This document shows, piece by piece, positions 17,543 through 27,398 of a stretch of 64,000 bases of DNA. Every line of letters begins with the position of its first letter. The stretch's first letter is position 1. The stretch is taken from assembly GCF_963674635.1 (NCBI RefSeq), contig NZ_OY771475.1:1116001-1180000 (forward strand), written 5' to 3'. The notes beneath the pieces are model-generated. The model searched no databases. It worked only from the letters and a program-made list of their open reading frames with translations, and was not told the origin of the DNA. The DNA comes from Breoghania sp. (lineage in GTDB: Bacteria > Pseudomonadota > Alphaproteobacteria > Rhizobiales > Stappiaceae). Position numbers and translations under genes: made by a program.

Positions 17543-18889
17543 TCAGGACGCGTAAGCGCCGCGCTTTTCGTGGGGAAGAACGAGGTTCAGCACCACGGCA
17601 AGCGTTGTTGCCGGAAGCAGGCCGGAGGTCAGCAGCACTTTCAGTGTGGACGGCAGGTGCTGTAGGGACTCCGGCACCGCCTGCAGGCCGAGCCCCACCG
17701 ACAGCGAGATCGCAAGGATCAGCATGTTGCGCCGGTTCCAGGTCACATCCGACAGCATGTTGACGCCCGCCGACACCACCATGCCGAACATGACGATCAC
17801 GCCCCCGCCAAGAACCGCGATGGGCATGGTGGAGATGACCGCGCCAACCTTCGGCACCAGCCCGGCGATGATCAGGAAGATCGCGCCATAGGTCACCACG
17901 TGGCGGCTCATCACCCCCGTCATGGAGACCAGACCAACATTCTGACTGAAGGACGTGTTGGGCAGCCCGCCGAAGACACCGGCGATCGCGGTGCCGAGAC
18001 CATCGGCCAGCGTACCGCCCGCGATCTCGCGATCCGTTGCCTCGCGGTCCGCACCACCCTTAGTGATCCCCGATATGTCGCCAACGGTTTCGATGGCGGA
18101 AACAATCGCCATCAGACACATGCCGATCACGGCAGCCAGATTGAATTCAAAACCATAGGCAAAGGGCTGCGGAAGTGCGAACCAGGCCGCGCTGTCGACA
18201 CGCGCGAAGGAGACCATCCCGAAGACCAGTGCCACCAAATATCCCGCGAGAAGACCGATCAGCACACCTGCGGTCGACACCATCCCCTTGCCGAAGAATT
18301 TCGCGGCCATGGTCACAAGGATCACCACGATGGCAAGGCCCCAGTGTTGGAAGGTGCCGAATTCCGGCTTGCCCATCAGCGGAACGCCACCCGCAGCATA
18401 TTGGATGCCCACCGGAATGAGCGCGAGGCCAATGGAAATCACCACAATGCCGGTGACCAGTGGCGGCAAAGCGTTGCGAAAACGGCCGATCACGGTGCCG
18501 AGCAGAAAATGGAAGATGCCCCCAATAATGACGCTGCCAAAAAGCGCGGCCATGCCCGCTGTCTTGACGACGGGGATCATCACCGGAATGAAGGCGAAGC
18601 TCGTTCCCTGAACGACAGGAAGCCGCGCGCCGATGGGCCCGATCGTGATGGTCTGGATCAAGGTGGCGACGCCGGAAAAGACCATGGCCATCTGAACGAG
18701 ATAGACCATGTCCGGCGAACCGAACGCGTAACCGGCGGCAAGCGAAATGATGATCGAAGGCGTGAAATTGCTGACGAACATCGCCAACACGTGCTGGATG
18801 CCGAGCGGCACCGCCTTTTCAATGGATGGCGTCCATTCAGGATCGCGCATTTGGTCCGGCGTTGCGCCGAGATGCTTAGCCTCTGACAT
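17543..18889 (-). CDS. NCS2 xanthine/urate permease
   Basis: 448 residues from ATG at 18889 (MSEAKHLGATPDQMRDPEW). Nucleobase:cation symporter-2 proteins import xanthine or urate with protons. About 12 to 14 membrane segments are visible. The family signature is at GLVSMTGVMSRHVVTYGAIF with the upstream SQNVG sequence (NTSFSQNVGLVSMTG), and the QxxPE-like motif region is AIETVGDISGITKGGADREA. An in-frame extension to 18997 is basic, lacks features and is not used. Placement between the purine ABC importer and puuD supports urate or xanthine as substrate. Confidence 0.93.
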   Translation of the reverse strand: MSEAKHLGATPDQMRDPEWTPSIEKAVPLGIQHVLAMFVSNFTPSIIISLAAGYAFGSPDMVYLVQMAMVFSGVATLIQTITIGPIGARLPVVQGTSFAFIPVMIPVVKTAGMAALFGSVIIGGIFHFLLGTVIGRFRNALPPLVTGIVVISIGLALIPVGIQYAAGGVPLMGKPEFGTFQHWGLAIVVILVTMAAKFFGKGMVSTAGVLIGLLAGYLVALVFGMVSFARVDSAAWFALPQPFAYGFEFNLAAVIGMCLMAIVSAIETVGDISGITKGGADREATDREIAGGTLADGLGTAIAGVFGGLPNTSFSQNVGLVSMTGVMSRHVVTYGAIFLIIAGLVPKVGAVISTMPIAVLGGGVIVMFGMVVSAGVNMLSDVTWNRRNMLILAISLSVGLGLQAVPESLQHLPSTLKVLLTSGLLPATTLAVVLNLVLPHEKRGAYAS

Positions 18890-18999
18890 GAATTGGTCCC
18901 CCTGGAAGATGAAACCGAAGCTCTTCACCCACCGATCTGCTGTCGGTTTTACAGATGAACGTCCGGCCTGATGCAGCGTCTTGCGCCACGTCCGCAAGT

Positions 19000-19061
19000 C
19001 CCGGCCGGGCCGTGGTCCGGCCGGGGAAAATCATCGTTTCCGCATTCCCTCAAATGCGGAA
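19000..19061 (-). terminator. Two hairpins after the BMP gene
   Basis: Two perfect 9-bp stems lie in the gap after the substrate-binding protein stop: 19038-19046 with 19053-19061, then 19000-19008 with 19017-19025. Between them the minus strand reads ATGATTTTCC, a weak U-tract for the first stem. Together they probably end or reduce transcription from the ABC operon into the permease. Confidence 0.55.
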
Positions 19062-19082
19062 CGAGTATTTCGTCAGCTTACC

Positions 19083-20147
19083 TTACTGCGGCAGCTTGTC
19101 GTCAACGCCGGCAACGTAGAAATTCATGCCCAGCAGGGTGCCATCGTCCGCCACTTCGCCTTCGGCAAGCCAGTCGGAACCGTCCTGCTTCTTGATCGGG
19201 CCGGTAAAGGGATGGAACTCGCCGCTCTTGATCTTGGCCACCGTCTCTTCAGCCATTGCCACGACATCGTCCGGCATATTGGTGAAGGGTGCGAGGTGAA
19301 CCATCTCCTGATCGAACCCGCCCCAGGTGTCTTTCGACTCCCACGTGCCGTCCATCACTGCTTTCACGCGCGAAATGTAGTAGTCGTTCCAGTTGTCGAC
19401 GATCGCGGTCATCTGAGCCTTCGGACCGAATTCGATCATGTCGGACGCCTGACCGAACGCCTTGATGCCGCGCTCTTCGGCAACCTGCATGGCAGCCGGG
19501 CTGTCGGTGTGCTGGGAGATGATATCGACGCCCTGATCGATCAGCGCCTTTGCCGCGTCGGCTTCCTTGCCCGGATCGAACCAGGAATTGACCCAGATGA
19601 CCTTGAGCTTGAAGTCCGGGTTGACGGACTGTGCGCCGAGCATGAAGGCGTTGATGCCACGCACCACTTCCGGGATCGGAACGGACGCGATGTAGCCGCC
19701 CACACCGGACTTGGACATCTTCGCAGCAATCTGGCCGATCACGTAGCGGCCTTCATAGAAGCGCGAGGAATAGGTGGAGACATTGTCGGCGCGCTTGTAG
19801 CCCGTTGCGTGCTCGAACTTCACATCCGGGAACTTCTTGGCGACCTTGATGGTCGGATCCATGTAGCCGAACGAGGTGGTGAAGATCAGCTTGTTGCCAG
19901 CACGCGCCAGACGTTCGATGGAACGCTCCGCATCCGGGCCTTCCGGAACGCTTTCCAGATAGGTGGTCTCGACCTCATCGCCAAATTTTTCTTCCAGAGC
20001 CTTGCGGCCCTGGTCATGCTGGTAGGACCAGCCGAAATCGCCCGTCGGACCGATATAGATGAAGCCGACCTTCAGCGGTTCGGCCTGCGCAGCCCCGGTG
20101 GCAAGGCCAAAGGCCAGTGCGGCGGCTGCAAGGAGCTTGGTTTTCAT
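19083..20147 (-). CDS. BMP family ABC transporter substrate-binding protein
   Basis: 354 residues with a signal peptide MKTKLLAAAALAFGLATGAA. The BMP (PnrA-like) domain shows KVGFIYIGPTGDFGWSYQHD, LIFTTSFGYMDPTIKVAKKF and NAFMLGAQSVNPDFKLKVIW. Members bind nucleosides or purines in the periplasm. It is the last of four genes (ATPase, two permeases, binding protein) that form a complete importer in the purine cluster. The gap to the upstream permease is 57 bp and contains AAGGGAACC as the ribosome site. Confidence 0.95.
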   Translation of the reverse strand: MKTKLLAAAALAFGLATGAAQAEPLKVGFIYIGPTGDFGWSYQHDQGRKALEEKFGDEVETTYLESVPEGPDAERSIERLARAGNKLIFTTSFGYMDPTIKVAKKFPDVKFEHATGYKRADNVSTYSSRFYEGRYVIGQIAAKMSKSGVGGYIASVPIPEVVRGINAFMLGAQSVNPDFKLKVIWVNSWFDPGKEADAAKALIDQGVDIISQHTDSPAAMQVAEERGIKAFGQASDMIEFGPKAQMTAIVDNWNDYYISRVKAVMDGTWESKDTWGGFDQEMVHLAPFTNMPDDVVAMAEETVAKIKSGEFHPFTGPIKKQDGSDWLAEGEVADDGTLLGMNFYVAGVDDKLPQ

Positions 20148-20204
20148 TACAAGGTTCCCTTTGAAGTTTTGAAGTGGACGACAACTTTCGTGCGGAGCAA
20201 TTTC

Positions 20205-21125
20205 CTATCGCTCCGGCACGAATGACTTCCCAAGTGCCGCCGGCGTGTTGATCAACGAGAGCCGACGGTTACTAGAAATCAGAACGAGAACGATAATCGT
20301 TGCGATGTAGGGCAGCGACGAAAGAAACTGCGAAGGAATGCCACTGCCCGCCGCTTGCAGGTGGAGCTGGGAGATCCAGACCGCACCGAAGAGATAGGCG
20401 CCGACAACGACCCGCCACGGACGCCATGATCCGAAGACGACAAGCGCCAACGCGATCCAGCCACGTCCCGCAGTCATGTTTTCAACCCATTGCGGCGTGT
20501 AGGCCAGGCTCAGATAAGCCCCGGCCAATCCCGAACAGGCACCTCCGAACAGGATGGCCAGATAACGCACCTGGACCACCGATATGCCCAGCGCGTGGGC
20601 GGAGCCGTGATTGTCACCAACCGCGCGCAGCTTCAAACCGGCCCGCGAGACAAACAGGAACCACGCAACGCCGATCACCAGCGCGAAGGAGAGGTAGACG
20701 AGAATATCCTGCGCGAACAGGATCGGTCCGAAGAAGGGAATATCGGAGAGATAGGGGATTTCCAGCGAGGGCAGCTTGACGCCGGGCCGGCCGACGAAGC
20801 CCTCGCCGATCATGCCGGACAGCCCCTGCCCCAGCAACGTGAGGGCCAGGCCGGAGGCGACCTGATTTGCAACCAGCGTCTGCGTCGCGAAACCGAAGAT
20901 CAGCGACATGCCCATGCCCGCGAAGATAGCTGCCACGATGCCCGCATAAGGGTTGCCGGTCCATTGCGCAGCCGCAAAGCCCATCACCGCACCCATGACC
21001 ATCATGCCCTCGACGCCGAGATTGAGAACGCCTGCGCGTTCCACCACCAACTCACCGATGGCCGCCAGAAGAAGCGGCGTTGAGGCGGTGATAATCGTCA
21101 GGAGAATTGCTTCAAACATGGTCAT
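20205..21125 (-). CDS. ABC transporter permease (nucleoside/purine type)
   Basis: 306 residues, hydrophobic throughout with about nine helices. It belongs to the branched BPD_transp_2 group, as GELVVERAGVLNLGVEGMMV and YLFGAVWISQLHLQAAGSGI show, the second permease of a BMP-type importer. The start overlaps the other permease stop by ATGA (21122-21125). Confidence 0.94.
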   Translation of the reverse strand: MTMFEAILLTIITASTPLLLAAIGELVVERAGVLNLGVEGMMVMGAVMGFAAAQWTGNPYAGIVAAIFAGMGMSLIFGFATQTLVANQVASGLALTLLGQGLSGMIGEGFVGRPGVKLPSLEIPYLSDIPFFGPILFAQDILVYLSFALVIGVAWFLFVSRAGLKLRAVGDNHGSAHALGISVVQVRYLAILFGGACSGLAGAYLSLAYTPQWVENMTAGRGWIALALVVFGSWRPWRVVVGAYLFGAVWISQLHLQAAGSGIPSQFLSSLPYIATIIVLVLISSNRRLSLINTPAALGKSFVPER

Positions 21126-22237
21126 ACCGCCTCCTCCGCTGGCAGGAGGTTGTCATGCGGTTCCTGAGGACCTGCGCGGCCGGAGACAAAACTGATCCGG
21201 TAAAGGATCAGCGTGTCGCATGCCAACACGAAGAAAAGGAGCATTCCCTGAAAGACGCGCACAACCTTGTCCGAAATTCCCATAGTCACCTGCGCGGCTT
21301 CTCCACCAAGATAGGTCAAAGCCAGCATGAGCCCTGCAACAAGAATGCCAATAGGGTTCAGACGACCAAGAAAGGCCACGATGATCGCGGTGAAGCCGTA
21401 GCCCGGTGAGATGACGGGCTGAAGCTGCTGCACGGTGCCTGCGACGGTTGAAATACCGGCGAGACCGGCAAAGCTGCCGGAAAGAAGAAAACCGAAATAA
21501 ACCATGCGCTTGCGTGAAAAGCCTGCGAAAGCGCCCGCGCGTTCCGCCTGCCCCAGAACCTTCACCTCGAAGCCCTTGAGGGTTCCCCCCAGAATAAAGG
21601 CGACGACGATAACGGCGACAACGGCAAAGAGCGCGCCCCAGTGCATGCCCCCGTTGCCAATCATCGGATGCAGGATCGCGGACTCGTTGAAGCCGCGCGT
21701 TTGCGGAAAATTGTAGCCGTTGGGATCACGCCAGGGCCCGCGCACCAGCCAGTCGAGCGCGTAGCCCGCGACATAGACCAGCATCAGCGATGTCAGGATC
21801 TCGTTCGTGCCGAACCGGTTCTTCAGAAAGGCCGGGATCGCCGCATAGAGCCCACCGCCGATCATGCCCATGATCAGCATCAGCGGCATCACCATCCAGC
21901 TTTCCCATTCCCAGAAGTAGACCGGGATGATCGCCCCACAGATCGCGCCGACCGTGTACTGGCCCTCAGCACCGATATTCCAGGTGTTGGAGAGATAGGC
22001 CACAGCCAGACCGACGGCGATCAGGACAAGCGGGGTTGCCTTCGCGACAAGTTCCTCAAGCGACCAGGCTTCGGTCAGCGGATCGATGAAATAGTAATAG
22101 AGCGCCTTGAACGGGTCGTAACCAAGGGCCGCAAACAGGATTGCGCCTGCCACAACAGTCAGTCCAATCGCGATCAACGGCGAGGCGACGGCCATAATTC
22201 TGGAATGTTCGGAACGCTTTTTCAGCTCAAGCCGCAT
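21122..22237 (-). CDS. ABC transporter permease (nucleoside/purine type)
   Basis: 371 residues, the larger permease of the pair. Family blocks are AVAYLSNTWNIGAEGQYTVG and GYGFTAIIVAFLGRLNPIGI; about ten membrane helices. It starts 10 bases inside the end of the ATPase gene, so translation is coupled. It pairs with the 306-aa permease to form the channel. Confidence 0.94.
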   Translation of the reverse strand: MRLELKKRSEHSRIMAVASPLIAIGLTVVAGAILFAALGYDPFKALYYYFIDPLTEAWSLEELVAKATPLVLIAVGLAVAYLSNTWNIGAEGQYTVGAICGAIIPVYFWEWESWMVMPLMLIMGMIGGGLYAAIPAFLKNRFGTNEILTSLMLVYVAGYALDWLVRGPWRDPNGYNFPQTRGFNESAILHPMIGNGGMHWGALFAVVAVIVVAFILGGTLKGFEVKVLGQAERAGAFAGFSRKRMVYFGFLLSGSFAGLAGISTVAGTVQQLQPVISPGYGFTAIIVAFLGRLNPIGILVAGLMLALTYLGGEAAQVTMGISDKVVRVFQGMLLFFVLACDTLILYRISFVSGRAGPQEPHDNLLPAEEAV

Positions 22238-23831
22238 CGATCTGTTCCCCTGACGCCTTCACCGCGCCGCTCTCCCCCGCATCATTACGTTCGCCCGCGC
22301 CCCCCATCAACAGGCCGATCCGTTCGCGCGTCATGGTCGAGGCCGGTTCCGGCTCGGAGAGCTGTCCGCGCGAAATGACGGCAATCCGGTCCGCTATCTC
22401 GAAGATTTCATCGAGATCCTGCGAAATCACCAGAACCGCGGAGCCAGAGCGTGCCAGATCGATCAGGGATTGCCGGATCAGCGCAGCCGCGCCCGCATCC
22501 ACGCCCCATGTCGGCTGGTTGACCACCATCACGCAGGGCGAGCGATCCAACTCACGGCCCATCACGAATTTCTGCAAGTTGCCCCCCGAAAGCGAGCTCG
22601 CTTCCGGGTTCTCCCGGCTCATGCGCACATCAAACGCGCCCTTGATGCGCTGCTCCATGTTGCGGGCGGCGCCGCGAACCAGCATGAACAGCCGCACCAA
22701 TCCGTCTCCCGTCGCATGGCGCGTCAGGAGCACGTTGTCGGCCAGTTCCAGGCCGGGAACGGCCCCGTGACCGAGGCGCTCTTCGGGAACAAAGGCGGCA
22801 CCGGCGCGCCTGCGCGCCGTGATGCCGAGGCGACCGACGGCCTGGCCATCTATCGTCACCGCATCGGCCCGTCTTGTGGTGATCTCACCGGATATCGCGT
22901 CGAAAAGCTCGCTCTGGCCATTGCCCGCAATCCCGGCGATGCCCACGACCTCGCCGCCGCGCACCTCAAGGTTCACGTTTTTCGGCGGGACGGCGAAAGG
23001 ATCGTCGGCAACGATCGTAAGATCCTTGATGGCGAGGCGCACCGGGCCGTCGGCGGGCTTGTGATCGGCCCGCACCTGCTGGACGTCGGCACCGACCATC
23101 ATGCTGGCCAGAGAGCCCGCGGTTTCGTTTCGCGGATCGCAGGACGCGACCACCTTGCCGTGGCGCAGGATCGTTGCTGCCCGGCACAGGCGCTTCACTT
23201 CTTCCAGACGGTGGGAAATATAGAGGATCGCGCAACCTTCGCTGGCAAGCCGCTCAAGCGTGACGAAGAGCTGGTCGGCTTCCTGAGGCGTGAGCACCGA
23301 GGTCGGCTCATCCATGATGATGAGGCGCGGTTCCTGAAGCAGGCAGCGCACGATCTCGATGCGCTGGCGTTGCCCGACCGACAGATCCGCAACGCGGGCA
23401 TCCGGATCGAGCGGCAAGCCATAGTCGCGGGAGACGCTTTTGATCTGCTCCGCAAGGACTTTCATCGACGGCGCGTCGTTCAGGGCAAGAGCAATGTTTT
23501 CGGCGACGGTCAGGGCTTCAAACAGCGAAAAATGCTGGAACACCATTCCGATGCCAAGACTGCGGGCTGCGGCAGGACTTGCGATGCTGACGCGCTTCCC
23601 ATCCCACAGAATATCGCCTTCATTGGGAGCCAAAGCGCCGTACAGGATCTTCACGAGCGTGGACTTGCCCGCGCCGTTTTCCCCAAGCAGCGCGTGGATT
23701 TCTCCGGCGCGGATCGAAAAGTCGACGTGGTCGTTGGCCAACAGATCACCGAAGCGTTTGGTGATCCCGCGCGCGGCAAGGAGGATCTCTCCTTCCTGCG
23801 GTGGCGGCGTAACCGGCCCTGCCTCACTCAT
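22227..23831 (-). CDS. ABC transporter ATP-binding protein, two NBDs
   Basis: 534 residues from ATG at 23831; a GTG nine bases upstream is an alternative. Two nucleotide-binding domains in one chain, as in RbsA/NupA-type importers. The first has Walker A LLGENGAGKSTLVKILYGAL, signature LSVGQRQRIEI and Walker B LIIMDEPTSVLT. The second has a degenerate Walker A (GIAGNGQSELFDAISG), signature LSGGNLQKFVMGRELD and VMVVNQPTWGVD in place of the usual Walker B acidic pair, as is common in the second domain of this group. It heads the transporter genes, 163 bp after xdhC; that gap has no gene. Confidence 0.94.
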   Translation of the reverse strand: MSEAGPVTPPPQEGEILLAARGITKRFGDLLANDHVDFSIRAGEIHALLGENGAGKSTLVKILYGALAPNEGDILWDGKRVSIASPAAARSLGIGMVFQHFSLFEALTVAENIALALNDAPSMKVLAEQIKSVSRDYGLPLDPDARVADLSVGQRQRIEIVRCLLQEPRLIIMDEPTSVLTPQEADQLFVTLERLASEGCAILYISHRLEEVKRLCRAATILRHGKVVASCDPRNETAGSLASMMVGADVQQVRADHKPADGPVRLAIKDLTIVADDPFAVPPKNVNLEVRGGEVVGIAGIAGNGQSELFDAISGEITTRRADAVTIDGQAVGRLGITARRRAGAAFVPEERLGHGAVPGLELADNVLLTRHATGDGLVRLFMLVRGAARNMEQRIKGAFDVRMSRENPEASSLSGGNLQKFVMGRELDRSPCVMVVNQPTWGVDAGAAALIRQSLIDLARSGSAVLVISQDLDEIFEIADRIAVISRGQLSEPEPASTMTRERIGLLMGGAGERNDAGESGAVKASGEQIDAA

Positions 23832-23994
23832 CCCCAGCACCCCCGACTTCCCGAATTCCCTACGGCCCTAATGGCCGTTGCATCGCTTCTCATAAACGCC
23901 AACCGTCTCTTCGATCCGGAGAAAGAGGTGTTCTCGCGGATACAGGTCCGCCTGTCGCGCCTCTTTTTGCCGCATGCCTACCGGGATAATCCAC

Positions 23995-25053
23995 TCAGGC
24001 GCTCTTTGCCATCGCTCTCGACAGCGTCTGTGTGCGTTCCGTGTGCATCGCATCCATTTCGATGTCGATCGAAGATCCGCCTTCGCGCCGGATCAACAGC
24101 TCGGCGACCGTCGCCGCCGCGATTGCAGCAGGTTCCCGCGAGCGAATACCCTTTATGCCGATCGGACACACCAATTCGCCAATGCGCTGTTCGGATATCC
24201 CCATATCCTTCATCCGCCGCTCGAAACGGATGCGCTTCGTGCGGCTCCCGATCAAGCCCACATACCCGAAACGTCCCTGGGAAATAGCGGTCGCGGCAAT
24301 ATCGAAATCGAGCGGATGGGAATGGGTCATGACCAGAACGAAGGCCCCGTCCCGTCCTTCCGCCAGCACATCTGCCGGACTGTCCGTCCGCCGGATGGAA
24401 ACATTGGATGGCACGGCGGCGGGAAACGCCTCTGCGCGGCTGTCCACCCATGTTACAGCAAAGGGCAAGGGCGCAAGCGCGAGCGCCGTGGCGCGTCCCA
24501 CGTGACCGGCCCCGAACAGCAAAAGGGGTTGCGCGAAGCAGCCAAACCGCTCCTCCAGGACGCCTGCCCCGGTCAGTCGCGCGCCATCACCGTTGCCGGT
24601 TGGCACATGAGACAGGACCCGACGTTCCAGGCCACCGCCCGCAGACCCATGTGGCTCATCGCTCGCATCAATCGCCGCAAGCGTCACGAAAGGGCCTTCC
24701 GCCTCACGGTTGGCGAATTCGGCGATGCCCGCACTGTTCTCACCGGTAAAGCGCTCGATCAGGAGTTCCGCGCGCCCCCCACAACACTGACCGAATTCAG
24801 GTCCAAGCGCGAAATACCGGCGCATGACGGACGGCCCGCTCTTCTCAGCAAGGTGTTCGCGCGCCAAGGCGATGGCCTTCCATTCAAGCCCGCCTCCGCC
24901 AATGGTTCCGCGAAAGCCGCCCGATGGGCGTACAACCAGTCGCGCCCCTGCCTCGCGCGGAGCAGACCCTGCCACCCTCAGCACCGTTACAAGTGCCGCC
25001 GCACCTTCGGCCTTCACCGCATCCGCCAATTCGTTCCAAACGCGCAAGGTCAT
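23995..25053 (-). CDS. xdhC: Xanthine dehydrogenase accessory protein XdhC
   Basis: 352 residues. XdhC binds molybdenum cofactor, helps it gain the terminal sulfur and inserts it into XdhB. The N-terminal XdhC/CoxI domain has RLVVRPSGGFRGTIGGGGLE and GQCCGGRAELLIERFTGE with the paired cysteines. The C-terminal Rossmann domain has LLLFGAGHVGRATALALAPL and VGLIGSRTKRIRFERRM. It starts in a 4-bp overlap with the xdhB stop. Confidence 0.96.
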   Translation of the reverse strand: MTLRVWNELADAVKAEGAAALVTVLRVAGSAPREAGARLVVRPSGGFRGTIGGGGLEWKAIALAREHLAEKSGPSVMRRYFALGPEFGQCCGGRAELLIERFTGENSAGIAEFANREAEGPFVTLAAIDASDEPHGSAGGGLERRVLSHVPTGNGDGARLTGAGVLEERFGCFAQPLLLFGAGHVGRATALALAPLPFAVTWVDSRAEAFPAAVPSNVSIRRTDSPADVLAEGRDGAFVLVMTHSHPLDFDIAATAISQGRFGYVGLIGSRTKRIRFERRMKDMGISEQRIGELVCPIGIKGIRSREPAAIAAATVAELLIRREGGSSIDIEMDAMHTERTQTLSRAMAKSA

Positions 25054-27398
25054 GTCGGCCTCGCGCTTTTGACCGCATCGACCGCGGCCAGAATGGCTTC
25101 GGGCGTCGCGGGTGCATCAAGCGGAGGAATGACGCCCGGCTTCAAGCTCGCAACCGCGTCGACGATTGCGCTGAAAACAGAGTTCGCCAGCATCACCGGC
25201 GGCTCGCCGACGGCCTTCGAACGGTGAACCGTCGCCTCTGGATTCCCAATTGATTCATAAAGGCTTACGTTAAATTCTTCAGGTACGTCCGAAGCTGTGG
25301 GGATCTTGTAGGTCGAGGGCGCATGCGTGCGCAGGCGACCCTGATCATCCCAAACGAGCTCTTCGGTTGTCAGCCAGCCCATGCCTTGCACGAAGCCGCC
25401 CTCGATCTGCCCAATGTCGATAGCCGGGTTGAGAGACTTGCCGACGTCGTGGAGGATGTCGACGCGTGTGACCCGCATCTCTCCCGTCATGGTGTCGACC
25501 AGCACTTCCGAACAGGCCGCCCCGAAAGCGAAATAGAGGAACGGTCGGCCGGTGGACGTCTGGCGGTTCCAGGTGATCTTGGGCGTGGCATAGTAGCCGG
25601 TCGCCGACAACTGGACCCGCGCCATGATCGCCGCCTTTGCCAGTTGGCCCAGCAAGACCGGCTCGGTTCCGATCATGACCTTGCCATCGCGAAACTCGAT
25701 CTTGTCGACCGGCACACCGTATTTGTCGGAGGCGAAATCTGTGAGCCGCTTCTTCAGCTTCTCCACCGCCTCCAGGGCGGCCATGGCGTTCAGGTCGGTG
25801 CCGGAAGACGCGGCTGTCGGCCCAGTATTCGGCACCTTGCCGGTATGCGTAGCCGTGATCTTGACCTTAGAGAGCGGGACCGAGAAGGCGTGCGCGACCA
25901 CCTGCGCAACCTTGGTGTAGAGCCCCTGCCCCATTTCGGTGCCGCCGTGGTTCAGATGCACGGAGCCATCCTGATAGAGATGGACAAGCGCGCCCGCCTG
26001 ATTGAGTTGCGGCAATGTGAAGGCGATGCCGAACTTCACCGGTGTCAGCGCCAATCCCTTTTTCAGGATATGGCTATTCGCGTTGAACGCCCTGATTGCA
26101 TCACGCCGGACCCGGTAGTCGCAGGCCTCTTCGAGTTCCGTGACGATGGCGTGCTGCGTCGTGAACTCCTCTACGCGCATGCCGTAGGGCGTGATATCGC
26201 GGTCGCGGTCATAGAAATTGCGTTTCCGCACATCCAGCGGATCCAGTCCGAGCGTGATGGCGATGGCATCAATCAGGCGTTCGGCGGCCAGCATACCTTG
26301 AGGCCCACCGAAGCCTCGGAACGCGGTTGCCGAACAGGTATTGGTTCTCATGCGGCGCGACGTGATCAGCGCATCGGGATAGAAATAGCTGGAATCGGCA
26401 TGGAACATGGTGCGGTCCACCACGCCCAGCGAAAGATCCGCCGAATAGCCGCAACGCGCCGCAAAAGCCATGTCAACGCCATGGATCGCGCCGTCATTCT
26501 CGAACCCGACCGTATAGTCGACACGGAAATCGTGCCGTTTGCCGGTCATGGTCATGTCATCGTCGCGGTCGAGCCGCATCTTGCAAGGCTTGCCGGTATG
26601 GTGCGCAGCAAGAGCCGCGAGTGCCGCCCATTGGTTTGCCTGGCTTTCCTTGCCGCCAAACGCGCCGCCCATGCGGCGCACCTCAACTGTCACCGCGGCA
26701 TCGATCACACCAAGAGCTTTGGCGACGATGTGCTGAACCTCGCTCGGGTGCTGCGTGGAGCAATGGAGGACCATGTCGCCGTCCTCTCCGGGCACGGCCA
26801 GGGAAATCTGACCCTCCAGGTAAAAGTGCTCCTGCCCGCCAATTCGCATCACGCCGGATAGGCGCTGGTTCGACGTATCGAGCGCGGCTTCCGGCTGCCC
26901 TTTGCGGAACTGATAGTCGGGCAGCACGGTCGTGTCGTTCACGAGTGCGCAATCGACACTGACGACCGGCGAGGTCGCCTCAACCTCGATCTTCGCCAGT
27001 TGCGCAGCCTTGCGTGCCTGGGCGCGGGTGCGGGCGACGACCGCGAAAACGACCTGTCCCCAGAACAGGATCTCACCATCCGCCAGGATCGGATCCCCGC
27101 CTATGGACGGCGAACAATCGTTCTCGCCCGGCACATCGCCCGCGGTCAGCACGGCAACAACGCCAGGCGCAGTCTTCACCGCCTCAAGATCGAGCGAAAC
27201 GATCCGCCCACATGCGGCATCGCGCGACCAGCCGGGGGCAAGATGGAGCGTCCCTTCGGGTTCGAGCAGATCGTCCACATAAAGCGCCGTGCCGCTGACA
27301 TGTTTTTCCGCACTGTCATGCTTTTCCGGCCGCCCCACATGCGCGACCTCGCTGCCATCCGGTTCGCGGGTGTCCAAGGTCGCGTTCTCTTCAGACAT
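25050..27398 (-). CDS. xdhB: Xanthine dehydrogenase molybdopterin subunit XdhB
   Basis: 782 residues from ATG at 27398, which overlaps the xdhA stop by eight bases. It carries the molybdenum site that oxidises hypoxanthine and xanthine to urate. Seen are MGGAFGGKESQANQWAALAA (about residue 220 onward), the arginine-bearing TCSATAFRGFGGPQGMLAAE, TEMGQGLYTKVAQVVAHAF and the catalytic glutamate in SKAVGEPPVMLANSVFSAIV near the C-terminus. Length fits the two-subunit bacterial enzyme. Confidence 0.97.
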   Translation of the reverse strand: MSEENATLDTREPDGSEVAHVGRPEKHDSAEKHVSGTALYVDDLLEPEGTLHLAPGWSRDAACGRIVSLDLEAVKTAPGVVAVLTAGDVPGENDCSPSIGGDPILADGEILFWGQVVFAVVARTRAQARKAAQLAKIEVEATSPVVSVDCALVNDTTVLPDYQFRKGQPEAALDTSNQRLSGVMRIGGQEHFYLEGQISLAVPGEDGDMVLHCSTQHPSEVQHIVAKALGVIDAAVTVEVRRMGGAFGGKESQANQWAALAALAAHHTGKPCKMRLDRDDDMTMTGKRHDFRVDYTVGFENDGAIHGVDMAFAARCGYSADLSLGVVDRTMFHADSSYFYPDALITSRRMRTNTCSATAFRGFGGPQGMLAAERLIDAIAITLGLDPLDVRKRNFYDRDRDITPYGMRVEEFTTQHAIVTELEEACDYRVRRDAIRAFNANSHILKKGLALTPVKFGIAFTLPQLNQAGALVHLYQDGSVHLNHGGTEMGQGLYTKVAQVVAHAFSVPLSKVKITATHTGKVPNTGPTAASSGTDLNAMAALEAVEKLKKRLTDFASDKYGVPVDKIEFRDGKVMIGTEPVLLGQLAKAAIMARVQLSATGYYATPKITWNRQTSTGRPFLYFAFGAACSEVLVDTMTGEMRVTRVDILHDVGKSLNPAIDIGQIEGGFVQGMGWLTTEELVWDDQGRLRTHAPSTYKIPTASDVPEEFNVSLYESIGNPEATVHRSKAVGEPPVMLANSVFSAIVDAVASLKPGVIPPLDAPATPEAILAAVDAVKSARPT

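Noticed and set aside
23832..23994. Possible purine riboswitch (such as the xanthine NMT1 type) ahead of the ABC ATPase
   Set aside because: The gap is in the right context, but I could not find a convincing conserved structure.
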